A DNA stretch of 64,000 nucleotides, from NCBI GenBank assembly GCA_965222335.1, contig OZ244944.1, positions 992,001-1,056,000 on the forward strand, in the 5' to 3' direction. Source of the DNA: G965222335 sp965222335. Its GTDB lineage: Bacteria > Pseudomonadota > Gammaproteobacteria > Pseudomonadales > Halieaceae. The notes under the pieces were generated by a model. It was not told the origin of the DNA and did no database searches. It saw only the letters and a program-made list of their open reading frames with translations. Shown here piece by piece: positions 48,628-56,576 of this stretch; within the stretch, counting starts at the first letter, position 1; every line of letters starts with the position of its first letter. The translations under genes were made by a program, and so were the position numbers.

Positions 48628-49758
48628 GTGGACAAAACCCTTGAACTCTGTTGCAACCTGATGAGGCGGCCCTCGGTCACCCCGGAGGACGCGGGCTGCC
48701 AGGCGCTGCTGGCGGAGCGACTGGCGGCAATGGGGTTTCGCTGCACTGCCATGCCCTTCGGCGAGGTGCAGAACTTATGGGCCGAGCGCGGCAGCGACGG
48801 CCCGCTGCTGGTGTTTGCCGGCCACACCGATGTAGTGCCCAGCGGCCCCGAGTCCCGCTGGCAATCACCACCCTTCGAACCCAGCATTCGCGATGGCCTC
48901 CTTTACGGCCGGGGCGCCGCCGATATGAAGGGCAGCCTGGCGGCGATGGTCACCGCGTGTGAGGCGTTTCTGGCCGAGAACCCCACGCATCGCGGGCGCA
49001 TCGGTTTCCTGGTCACCGCCGACGAAGAGGGGCCAGCCATCGATGGCACCGTGCGGGTGGTGGAGGCCCTGGCGCGACAGGGCACGCAGATCGACTGGTG
49101 CCTGGTGGGTGAGCCCTCCAGCAGCGAGGTCCTGGGGGACGTGGTCAAGAACGGTCGTCGCGGCTCCCTCGGCGCCACCCTGCGTATCCACGGGGTGCAG
49201 GGACACATCGCCTACCCGCAGCTGGCGGACAATCCTATCCACCGCGCCCTGCCCGCATTGCAGGCGCTGACCGCGGAGGTCTGGGACCAGGGTAACGAAT
49301 TCTTCCCACCCACCAGCCTGCAGATCTCCAATATCAATGGCGGCACCGGGGCCACCAATGTGATTCCCGGGGAGCTGGAGGTACTGTTTAATTTCCGCTT
49401 TTCCACCGAGGTCACCGACGCCCAGCTGCGTCAGCGCAGCGAAGCCATCCTCGATCGCCATGGCCTGGATTACAGTATTGACTGGCGACTCAGCGGACAA
49501 CCCTTCCTGACCCCCAGCGGCGCGCTGGTGGAGGCGGCGCTGGCCAGTATCGAAGAGGTCACCGGCGAGACTGCGACCCTGTCCACGGCCGGCGGTACCT
49601 CAGATGGCCGCTTTATCGCACCCACCGGGGCACAGGTGCTGGAGCTGGGGCCGGTGAATGCCACCATCCACAAGGTCGACGAGTGCGTGCGGGTCGACGA
49701 CCTGCCGCGGCTGGCACGGGTTTACCAGGGTATCCTGACGCGCCTACTGGCGAACTGA
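48628..49758 (+). CDS. dapE: Succinyl-diaminopimelate desuccinylase
   Basis: 376 residues from GTG 48628, which has GGAG 6 nt upstream and aligns with the usual DapE start (MDKTLELCCNLMRRPSVTPEDAGCQALL). The ATG at 48610, overlapping the dapD stop, is an alternative. Zinc ligands: FAGHTDVVP (His), LYGRGAADMKGSLA (Asp), VTADEEGPAIDGT (Glu pair), VGEPSSSEVLGD and the late His in NATIHKVDEC. It releases LL-diaminopimelate. It overlaps the convergent SDR gene by 15 bp. Confidence 0.96.
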   Translation: MDKTLELCCNLMRRPSVTPEDAGCQALLAERLAAMGFRCTAMPFGEVQNLWAERGSDGPLLVFAGHTDVVPSGPESRWQSPPFEPSIRDGLLYGRGAADMKGSLAAMVTACEAFLAENPTHRGRIGFLVTADEEGPAIDGTVRVVEALARQGTQIDWCLVGEPSSSEVLGDVVKNGRRGSLGATLRIHGVQGHIAYPQLADNPIHRALPALQALTAEVWDQGNEFFPPTSLQISNINGGTGATNVIPGELEVLFNFRFSTEVTDAQLRQRSEAILDRHGLDYSIDWRLSGQPFLTPSGALVEAALASIEEVTGETATLSTAGGTSDGRFIAPTGAQVLELGPVNATIHKVDECVRVDDLPRLARVYQGILTRLLAN

Positions 49759-50496
49759 ATCCAGCTGCTGCTGCAGGGCGCCGGTAACCACCTCCACGTT
49801 AGGCGCCCCGGTCACCAGCAGCACCTCGCCGCTTTCCAGGGCACCCAGGCTGGCGCTGACCACCGCCGCCGCATCCATCCACATCGAGTCCGGGATCTGC
49901 GCCTTGTCGAACCCGGTAAAGGCCTCGTGGTCGTGAATCTCGGTGCGCGTCATACCCGGACACAGGCACTGCACGCGGATATTACTATCGGCGACTTCAG
50001 CCTGCAGAGAGCGCGAGAAACTTGCAAGGAAGGCCTTGCAGCCGCCATACACCGCCATCATGGGCAGGTCCGGGAAAGCACCCACAGAGGCCACGTTGAT
50101 AATCCGGCCGCCGCCCGCCTCATGCATGAAAGGCACGGCTGCCCGGCAGAGACTGACCGCTGCATCCACGTGAATCCTTACCTGCTCCAGCTCGACGGCA
50201 ATATCGGACTGCGCCAGCGGGCTAAAGCTGGTGAAGCCGGCATTGTTGACCAACAGGTCCACCGGGCCCCGCTGGCGCAGGGCCTCCACCGTGCGCGTTA
50301 CTCCCTCCACGGTGGCCAGGTCCGCCACCACCGGAATGATCTCGGTGCGCCCGGCCAGGTCCCGGGCCAGGGCATCCAGGCGCTCACCGCGTCGCGCGAC
50401 CGCAATGATCCGCTCACACCGGGGCGCCAATTGGTAACAGAACTGTTCACCGATGCCGGAGGAAGCCCCGGTCACCAGGGCACTGGTTATCTGCAT
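49744..50496 (-). CDS. SDR-family oxidoreductase
   Basis: 250 residues from ATG 50496 (MQITSALVTGASSGIGEQF). Upstream in-frame codons are not SDR-like. Glycine-rich site TGASSGIG, NNAG in LLVNNAG, catalytic Ser in NVASVG and YGGCK (YxxxK). The C-terminal region CLCPGMTRTEIHDHEAF resembles the DltE/YqjQ-like SDR group that often acts on lipid or sterol-type substrates. The substrate is unknown. Divergent from a second SDR with 74 bp between starts, so they may share a regulatory region. Confidence 0.85.
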   Translation of the reverse strand: MQITSALVTGASSGIGEQFCYQLAPRCERIIAVARRGERLDALARDLAGRTEIIPVVADLATVEGVTRTVEALRQRGPVDLLVNNAGFTSFSPLAQSDIAVELEQVRIHVDAAVSLCRAAVPFMHEAGGGRIINVASVGAFPDLPMMAVYGGCKAFLASFSRSLQAEVADSNIRVQCLCPGMTRTEIHDHEAFTGFDKAQIPDSMWMDAAAVVSASLGALESGEVLLVTGAPNVEVVTGALQQQLDSVRQ

Positions 50497-50570
50497 GCTG
50501 CTATCCGTCGCCGTTAAAGCCCCGTAGCATACACCGGGTAATCCAGGTCGCAAGCAGAAGGAGAGAAGAC

Positions 50571-51359
50571 ATGGCACAAGCGCGTCGCGCACTGATCACC
50601 GGGGCCTCCGCTGGCCTGGGCAGCGAATTTGCCCGCCAGCTGGCGGCGGACGGCTACGACCTGGTACTGACCGCCAGGCGCGAGGATCGCCTGCGGAGCC
50701 TGGCAGCGGAACTGGACGAGGAATTCGGTAGCAAGGTGGAGGTGATCAGCGCCGATCTTGCCCATCCCGGTGCCCCCGCCGCGATTGTGCAAACCCTGCA
50801 GGAACGCGGGCTGACCGTGGACTATCTGGTAAACAATGCGGGCATTGCCGGCGGCGACCTGCTGCAGGACCGGGACTGGCAAGCACACCAGGATTTTTGC
50901 CAGCTGATGATGATCTCGGTGCTCGAGCTGTGTCATCACCTGATTCCGCCGATGCGCGAGCGCGGCTTCGGACGGGTGATCAACGTGGCCTCCGTGGCCG
51001 GGCGCGTCCCCCGCGATGACGGCGGTCTCTACGGACCCAGCAAGGCATTTCTGGTGGCGGTATCGGAAAATCTCGCCCTGGGCCTGAAGGGTTCCGGGGT
51101 CAATGTCTGCGCCCTCTGTCCCGGGTTTACCCATACCGAATTTCACGCCGCGGCGGGCCTGCAGGACATGAAAGACAGTCTTCCCGGCTGGATGTGGTAC
51201 GACGCCGGCGTGGTGGTCAGCGACGGCCTGCGCGCGGTGGAGAAAGGCAAGCCGGTCTATCTCAGCGGCCGGCTCTACCGCTGGGTGGACCCGCTGATGC
51301 AGTCGGTCATCACCCGCCGCCTGTTCCGGACCCCGGGGCGACCGAGGGATCCGGGCTGA
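50571..51359 (+). CDS. SDR-family oxidoreductase
   Basis: 262 residues. Start MAQARRALITGASAGLGSEFARQL with the TGxxxGxG site, NNAG in YLVNNAG, catalytic Ser in NVASVAG and YGPSK. It closely resembles the divergent SDR at 49744 in overall pattern (CALCPGFTHTEFH matching CLCPGMTRTEIH), so the two are probably paralogues arranged head to head. SD GGAGAG lies 5-8 nt before the ATG. Its 3' end overlaps rsmJ by 50 bp on the opposite strand. Substrate unknown. Confidence 0.87.
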   Translation: MAQARRALITGASAGLGSEFARQLAADGYDLVLTARREDRLRSLAAELDEEFGSKVEVISADLAHPGAPAAIVQTLQERGLTVDYLVNNAGIAGGDLLQDRDWQAHQDFCQLMMISVLELCHHLIPPMRERGFGRVINVASVAGRVPRDDGGLYGPSKAFLVAVSENLALGLKGSGVNVCALCPGFTHTEFHAAAGLQDMKDSLPGWMWYDAGVVVSDGLRAVEKGKPVYLSGRLYRWVDPLMQSVITRRLFRTPGRPRDPG

Positions 51360-52143
51360 GTCCACGCAGCACGTGCACGTCGTAGCGCACGGCCTTGCCC
51401 TTCACGCTGTGGGAGGCTGCCCTGCCTCCCAGCGGCGGTGCGCGCAGCGGCCGCTTGATGACTACCCTGGCCACCGCCTGCGTCAGGGCCCAGGCCACCA
51501 GGGCCTCGTTGTCCTCTCGCGGTCCCGCTTCGAGCAGCCGCTGAAACAGGGCCATCTCCTTTTTCACCGCGGCACGTTTGCCCCGGGGTGGAAACATCGG
51601 ATCGAGATAGATCACATCGACGTCATTGAGCGCGGCCGCCGGCAGCGCCCGGGCATCACCGCGGTGCAGCGCCATGCGCCGGGCGCAGGCCGCCAGCCAG
51701 GGGTCGGCATCCGTGCGGGCACGCTCGAGACCCGCGGCCAGCAGTGCACCGATTACCGGCTCGCGCTCACACAGGCGCACTGAGCAGCCAAGATCAGCCA
51801 GCACGAAGGCGTCCCGGCCGAGACCGGCGGTCGCATCAATCACCCGCAGCGCATCGCGACGCCCGATACCCACGGCGCGGCCCAGCAGTTCGTTCTGTCC
51901 ACCTCGACGCCGATGCCGCATCGCCGCCGCGCCAAAATCCACCTCCACCGGGCCGGGCGCCCGGGGGCCGGTCTGCTGCAGACTGACCCGCCTGCCCGTA
52001 ACGCACAGCAGGGCATCGAAGGCAACACAGCTGCGCGCGTCGGTGTGGGGGGGAAGCCGGGGCAGCGCCAGGCAGTCCTGCAGTTCGGCTGCAAACGTTG
52101 GGTCCGCCGCCGTATCCACCAACAGCGCAAGGCGCAGCGTCAC
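51310..52143 (-). CDS. rsmJ: 16S rRNA (guanine1516-N2)-methyltransferase RsmJ
   Basis: 277 residues. SAM-binding IDATAGLGRDAFVLADLGCSVRLCEREPVIGALLAAGL (about residues 115-150), the DPMFPPRGKRAAVKKEM catalytic-loop motif (DPMFP is diagnostic for YhiQ/RsmJ) and the C-terminal SHSVKGKAVRYDVH piece. The N-terminal segment FGAAAMRHRRRGGQNELLGRAVGI is also typical. It methylates G1516 of 16S rRNA. The end runs 50 bp into the convergent SDR gene and adds a Gly/Ser/Pro tail that looks like run-through coding. Confidence 0.94.
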   Translation of the reverse strand: MTLRLALLVDTAADPTFAAELQDCLALPRLPPHTDARSCVAFDALLCVTGRRVSLQQTGPRAPGPVEVDFGAAAMRHRRRGGQNELLGRAVGIGRRDALRVIDATAGLGRDAFVLADLGCSVRLCEREPVIGALLAAGLERARTDADPWLAACARRMALHRGDARALPAAALNDVDVIYLDPMFPPRGKRAAVKKEMALFQRLLEAGPREDNEALVAWALTQAVARVVIKRPLRAPPLGGRAASHSVKGKAVRYDVHVLRGLSPDPSVAPGSGTGGG

Positions 52144-52151
52144 GGTGGCGG

Positions 52152-53045
52152 TCAGGGCCCGATGTCGAAGCTGGCTTCCAGGCGGCGGTAGTTACGGCGA
52201 ATCGCATCCATGTAGGGATTGCGGCCCTGGAAATGCCTGGTCGCGTATTCGTAAGCACCGTGAAACCCCTCGTCCAGGCGCTCCCGGATGGCCCAGCGAA
52301 TGAAAGCCGGCGTGTTCGCCAGCAATGCCTCGGGAGAGTCATAACGGGTGCCGATATAGCCCTCCGCGGCCGCGGCCCCGGCGATACCGCCCTCGACAAA
52401 TTCGTCGTAGAGGTAATCCCGGCATTTCTCGATATAGTGCTCATCCGCCAGCTGCGCCAGCAGATCCGCCGTGCCCAGCAGCTCGCCCAGGCGCCGCTCT
52501 GTGCGCCCGCCCGCCTGCACCGTGGTAGGTGACCGGCGGGCATTGGTGAAATGCACGATCCGCGCACAGCGGGCCGCGAAGTGGCCCAGCCCCACGGAGG
52601 GCAGGTACTCGCGCAACCAGCGCGCACTGCGCCGCACGTGCACCCGGGTATAGGCCGCGCCGTTGCGGTGGCGGGTGTCGTGGCGACGCCGGATGTAACC
52701 AGCATCGTGGAACAGGGCGGCACAGAGGCCCGCCAGCGCGGCCTCGGCACCCAGGCGCTCGTCTCCCGGACAAGCCATCTCGTGGCCATCTATCAGACGT
52801 GCCATCGCCAGGGAGACGTCCAGCACGTGCTGCAGGTCATGATACTTGACGTCACAGGCGTGGTAGCCAGGATATTCGCCCGCGTACAGCCGTGCCAGGT
52901 CCGCGACCAGAGTATCCACGACCTCAAAGCTGTGGCCGCCAAAGCGCCGCTCCATCAGTTCACGCAGAACACGTGCTACGTCCGGGGCACTGGTCACATC
53001 CACCGAGTTGGTCACATCCAGTCTGGCGCTGGTGGCAGCAGTCAC
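52152..53045 (-). CDS. HD-domain phosphohydrolase paired with a cyclase-like gene
   Basis: 297 residues. The HD-domain metal ligands appear as His69 and His73 (KYHDLQHVLDV), then His113-Asp114 (ALFHDAGYIRR). Further histidines occur in RHDTRHRNGAAYTRVHVRRSARWL and IVHFTNAR. The spacing resembles mammalian-PDE/HD-type hydrolases that cleave phosphodiesters or phosphomonoesters. No sensor or membrane segment is seen. It starts 2 bp after the stop of the cyclase-like gene upstream, indicating a two-gene operon. Cyclic-nucleotide hydrolysis is plausible from context but unproven; dNTPase or other HD activities are alternatives. Confidence 0.75.
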   Translation of the reverse strand: MTAATSARLDVTNSVDVTSAPDVARVLRELMERRFGGHSFEVVDTLVADLARLYAGEYPGYHACDVKYHDLQHVLDVSLAMARLIDGHEMACPGDERLGAEAALAGLCAALFHDAGYIRRRHDTRHRNGAAYTRVHVRRSARWLREYLPSVGLGHFAARCARIVHFTNARRSPTTVQAGGRTERRLGELLGTADLLAQLADEHYIEKCRDYLYDEFVEGGIAGAAAAEGYIGTRYDSPEALLANTPAFIRWAIRERLDEGFHGAYEYATRHFQGRNPYMDAIRRNYRRLEASFDIGP

Positions 53046-53047
53046 CC

Positions 53048-54316
53048 CTAATCCTCCGTCAATGCGCCGGGAGGCCGGCGCCTGATCAGGCTGGCGAGGT
53101 CGTCAATCGCATCTTCCGCGGCCGCGTTTCCCGGGCCGCCTGCTCGCGGCAGCTGCGTGTCATCAATGCCCAGCTCGATCGTGCCATCTTCCAGTTCGAT
53201 GGTTAGCTGGAGATTGTAGGCATGGCGCGACAGGCCGTGCTTGTCGGTCACCTTGAAGCGCCGCGCGGTGCAGCGTTCGCGGGCAGGATCGTCACCGGAC
53301 AGGTGACAGGCCAGGTCGACCACCCGCTTACCGGACAGCTGCACCCCGCGCATCACCTCGAGCTGGCGATCGCAATGGCGGACAAACTCGGGAGAGCTGA
53401 CCTTTTGTTCTTCCGATCCAGCCGCGGACCGTACCCAGGTGGAGAAGTCCCCCAGCAGTATCTGGTTTGGCTGCGCCAGGTCCACCATGCGCGCCAGGTC
53501 GATGGTCACGTCACCGACGATATAGCTGAATACGGTCGGGTTGACCCCCTCCGCCTGGTACAGCTCGTAGTGACTGCCGGCGTGGTAGGCGCTGCGAAGC
53601 ACGGGGACGGTATTACCCCTGGAAGCCGCCTGGGCGACCGCATTGTCGGCAATCACCGACAGCATGAATACAAACAGGTCCTGGTTGGCGCAGGCGCCCT
53701 CATCGCGGTTCCAGACGTAGTAGCCATCGCCGGTAGTGGTGCGCGCAAAGTGAATCTCCACGCCCTGGGCCAGCAGCTTGTTGTAGGCGGAGTTCATCGA
53801 GTAGGAGAGACTGTTCAGCTGACTCGCCTGCTCAAAGGGTGTAAACAGGGAAAAATCGGCAATATCGAACAGCAGCACACCGCGGCACTCGACATAGCTC
53901 AGCCCGTAGCGCTTGATCAGTTGCTCCACGCCGTCAAGCACCTGTGGATCTTCCGCCAGGGCGGTATCCAGCTTGACGAAACTCGGGGCGACATCAAGGC
54001 GCTGGGCGATGGCGAACAACTCGTCCCGGGTCTTGCGGCGCAGCCCCGAGATCAGCTGGCGCACAAACTGCTCGTTGTCGCTACCCGCCTGTCCCGGCTG
54101 GGCGCAGTAGTTACCGAGGAAATAGTGCGGTACGAGAATCACCAGCAGACCGCGCTCGTCCGCGCTCCAGCACAGGACAATGTTCTGGCCCAGTCGCCAC
54201 TGCTTGCGCAGCGTGGTTTCCAGCGCTTTCAGGTTGCCGCGCTGCACCAGGCTCATGGATGAACCGGCTTTGCGACTCGCACCGGGGCCTCGTCCGGAAT
54301 TAACGCTTTCCACCAT
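53048..54316 (-). CDS. Class III cyclase-like protein with N- and C-terminal extensions
   Basis: 422 residues from ATG 54316. An ATG at 54256 is also possible; one at 54352 falls on the -10. An N-terminal region of ~135 residues contains no recognised domain. A cyclase-homology domain follows (about residues 140-300). Metal-site Asp in VLLFDIADFSLFTPFEQ (about 151) and Asp in TTGDGYYVWN (about 197) are conserved. The region where active enzymes have NxxxR reads GDVTIDLARMVDLAQPNQIL: the Arg is kept but the Asn is replaced. A C-terminal ~110 residues (VSSPEFVRHCDRQLEVMRGVQLSG...) are unknown. It forms an operon with an HD protein. Confidence 0.72.
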   Translation of the reverse strand: MVESVNSGRGPGASRKAGSSMSLVQRGNLKALETTLRKQWRLGQNIVLCWSADERGLLVILVPHYFLGNYCAQPGQAGSDNEQFVRQLISGLRRKTRDELFAIAQRLDVAPSFVKLDTALAEDPQVLDGVEQLIKRYGLSYVECRGVLLFDIADFSLFTPFEQASQLNSLSYSMNSAYNKLLAQGVEIHFARTTTGDGYYVWNRDEGACANQDLFVFMLSVIADNAVAQAASRGNTVPVLRSAYHAGSHYELYQAEGVNPTVFSYIVGDVTIDLARMVDLAQPNQILLGDFSTWVRSAAGSEEQKVSSPEFVRHCDRQLEVMRGVQLSGKRVVDLACHLSGDDPARERCTARRFKVTDKHGLSRHAYNLQLTIELEDGTIELGIDDTQLPRAGGPGNAAAEDAIDDLASLIRRRPPGALTED

Positions 54317-54350
54317 GGGACGCTCGTATTTCGATGCCTGACACGCTAGC

Positions 54351-54379
54351 ATTATATTCCTTTGCTCCGCTATAGGTCA
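54351..54379 (-). promoter_or_regulatory. Putative promoter of the cyclase-like/HD operon
   Basis: A perfect -10 TATAAT on the minus strand (54351-54356), preceded by a weak -35 TGACCT about 17 nt upstream (54374-54379). It would start transcription near 54344, upstream of the chosen ATG at 54316. It lies in the 120-bp divergent gap with the LRR lipoprotein gene. Confidence 0.5.
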
Positions 54380-54436
54380 CGGTGCCGTTGCGGCCACCGC
54401 TGGCGAGCGCCCCGACCAGAAACCCGGATACTTCCT

Positions 54437-54928
54437 ATGCTGCTTAGAATCATGGTCCTGATCCCTGTCCTGTGGCTCGGGGCCTGTGAGAGCTACGATG
54501 TGACCGTCAACGAGCGCCGCGTCTACACCCCGCGCCCTCTACTCACCGACTTTACCGCCCCCGATCCTGCGCTGCGCGCCTGTCTGGAGCTCGCCATCGA
54601 ACGCCACAAGGTTACCCGGGCGCCGGAGCTGCAGGCGCTGAACTGTCGCGAACGCGGCGTCGTCTCCCTGGAGGGTCTGCAGCAGTTCAGCGCCCTGCGT
54701 GTCCTGGATCTCGGCGACAATGCGGTCACCGATATCACCCCGCTGCGCGGGGTCGTGGGCCTGGAAGAGGTCTATCTCGATGGCAATAATGTTGTCGACC
54801 CCCTCCCACTTGCACCCCTGCAGGCACTGGATACGGTAAACCTGACCGGTAATCGCAACCTCCGCTGCCCGGATCGCCAGGCTCTGCTGCGCGTATCGCG
54901 CCTGCAACTACCCTCCCACTGCGGCTAG
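54437..54928 (+). CDS. Leucine-rich-repeat putative lipoprotein
   Basis: 163 residues from ATG 54437 (MLLRIMVLIPVLWLGACES). LWLGAC is a lipobox, so Cys17 should be lipidated. After a linker, residues ~75-145 hold about three leucine-rich repeats: LEGLQQFSALRVLDLGDNAVTDITPL, LRGVVGLEEVYLDGNNVVDPLPL and LAPLQALDTVNLTGNRNL. This is the internalin-like LxxLxxLxLxxNxIxDIxPL pattern. It suggests a small protein-binding surface on the envelope. It lies 7 bp upstream of an LpxL-family acyltransferase on the same strand. Partner unknown. Confidence 0.78.
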   Translation: MLLRIMVLIPVLWLGACESYDVTVNERRVYTPRPLLTDFTAPDPALRACLELAIERHKVTRAPELQALNCRERGVVSLEGLQQFSALRVLDLGDNAVTDITPLRGVVGLEEVYLDGNNVVDPLPLAPLQALDTVNLTGNRNLRCPDRQALLRVSRLQLPSHCG

Positions 54929-54935
54929 AACCGCG

Positions 54936-55811
54936 ATGTCGGGCGCGGCGATTCTCCTCTACAAACTGCTCAGCTACCTGCCGTTCTTCCTGCTCTACCC
55001 ACTCGCCTGGCTGGCGTATCTGTTCATCTACTATGGCGTACGCTATCGCAAAGCGACAGTGCGCCAGAACCTGAGTCGGGCCTTTCCGGAGAAAAACGAG
55101 AGAGAAGTCACAATTCTGGCAAAAAAATTCTATCGTCAGTTCACCCAGGTCGCGCTGGAGATCATCAAGGCCAGGCGCATGCGGCCAGAGGACTTTCGGC
55201 GGCGGGTCACACTGCAAAACCCGGAGCTACTTGCCCGGCTCAGTAAAGACTACACCCGCTCGGTCATCGTGCTCACGATTCACCAGGGAAACTGGGAGTG
55301 GATGCTGCACGGGGCCACGATCAATCTCGGCATTCCGATCGACCCGGTATACAAGCCGCTACACAACCAGCCCGTCGACCGGCTGATATTCGATATCCGT
55401 CGCCGCTTTGGCTCGCGCCCGCTGAGCATGGCAGATTCCACCCGCGACATCCTGCGCCGGCGGCGGGAATTCAGGCTCTTTGTGATGGTCGCCGACCAGA
55501 GTCCGGTGGGCGGGGAGCGCCAGTACTGGACCCGGTTTATGCACCAGGATGCTGCCTTTTACACCGGCGCCGAGAGCCTGGCCCATGCGACCGGATTCCC
55601 GGTGGTATTCGCCCAGTGCCGGCGTCGCACCCGGGGCTACTACGAGGTCGAGTTTCACGAAGTCGCGCAACCGCCCTACGACCGCGAATCCCACGCCATT
55701 CTCGACCGCTATATTGCCCTGGCGGAGCAGGCGATTCACGAGGAACCGGAGAGCTGGCTGTGGAGCAACCGCCGTTGGAAGCGTGTCAGGAAGGATCCCG
55801 GCACGACCTGA
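54936..55811 (+). CDS. LpxL/HtrB-family acyltransferase
   Basis: 291 residues. An N-terminal TM anchor (LPFFLLYPLAWLAYLFIYYGVRYR) is followed by RQNLSRAFPEKNEREVTILAKKFYRQFTQ, typical of the LpxL/MsbB lauroyl/myristoyl transferase family. The active-site box HQGNWEW (about residue 112) corresponds to HX4(D/E). VMVADQSPVGG...FMHQDAAFYTGAE also matches. It probably adds a secondary acyl chain to lipid A or another glycolipid on the inner membrane. Which LpxL/LpxM role applies cannot be told. It directly abuts the MBL gene's stop (shared TGATCA). Confidence 0.88.
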   Translation: MSGAAILLYKLLSYLPFFLLYPLAWLAYLFIYYGVRYRKATVRQNLSRAFPEKNEREVTILAKKFYRQFTQVALEIIKARRMRPEDFRRRVTLQNPELLARLSKDYTRSVIVLTIHQGNWEWMLHGATINLGIPIDPVYKPLHNQPVDRLIFDIRRRFGSRPLSMADSTRDILRRRREFRLFVMVADQSPVGGERQYWTRFMHQDAAFYTGAESLAHATGFPVVFAQCRRRTRGYYEVEFHEVAQPPYDRESHAILDRYIALAEQAIHEEPESWLWSNRRWKRVRKDPGTT

Positions 55812-56573
55812 TCAGGCCAGGCTTAGCCAGTCAAAGCCGCCGCTCTGGTCGGCCCAGACCACCCGTTCGTCAAGCGCACCATACACCGCAGCCAGGGCGG
55901 CGGCGGCGCGTTCGGTGCAATTGTTGTTTTCACTCACATGGCCCACCACCAGGTAACGCAGGCCCGGGTGCTGTATCCGGGCCACCAGCTCCGCCGCCTG
56001 ATCATTGTTCAGGTGGCCCCAGTCGCCCCCCACACGCTGCTTGAGCGCGGGCGGATACGCGCCGGCCAGGAGCATCTCGAGATCGTGGTTGAATTCCAGC
56101 AACAGGCCGTCGCAGCCGCTGAAGCGCTCGACCACATGGGGCGTGATACTGCCAAGGTCCGTGAGAATGCCCAGCGCAAGGCCGGCATGGGAGAAACGAT
56201 ACTGGCAGGGCTCCCGGGCATCGTGGGGGACCGCCACCGACTCCACCGCCAGGTCGCCCACCCGGAAAAGCTCGCCGCTGTTAAAACAGTGGGACTGGTA
56301 GCAGCCATCCACGCGCCCCGAACCGAAGGTACCGTGGCTCAGGAACACCGGCACCTCGTAGCGGCGCGAAAGCCGCGCCACGCCGGCGCAGTGATCGCCG
56401 TGTTCGTGGGTGACCAGCACCGCGTCGAGGGACGTCGGGTCTACCCCCAGCCTGGCGAGCCTGCGCTCGGTCTCGCGCAGGGAAAAACCGCAGTCCACCA
56501 GGACCAGGGTGTCACCGGCGGCGACCAGGGTGCCGTTGCCCTTGCTGCCACTGCCTAGCGAGGCGAAGCGCAC
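55812..56573 (-). CDS. Metallo-beta-lactamase-fold hydrolase (WalJ/YycJ-like)
   Basis: 253 residues. MRFASLGSGSKGNGTLVAAGDTLVLVDCGFSLRETERRL is the typical YycJ N-terminus. The HxHxDH motif is in VLVTHEHGDHCAGVARL (about residue 57), with a further His in YLVVGHVSENN and Asp in LTDLGSIT. Members are exonuclease-like or other hydrolases. It is the third gene of the dapA-bamC-MBL set, which is conserved in Pseudomonas-type genomes ahead of purC; purC is not found next here. Confidence 0.9.
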   Translation of the reverse strand: MRFASLGSGSKGNGTLVAAGDTLVLVDCGFSLRETERRLARLGVDPTSLDAVLVTHEHGDHCAGVARLSRRYEVPVFLSHGTFGSGRVDGCYQSHCFNSGELFRVGDLAVESVAVPHDAREPCQYRFSHAGLALGILTDLGSITPHVVERFSGCDGLLLEFNHDLEMLLAGAYPPALKQRVGGDWGHLNNDQAAELVARIQHPGLRYLVVGHVSENNNCTERAAAALAAVYGALDERVVWADQSGGFDWLSLA

Positions 56574-56576
56574 GAG

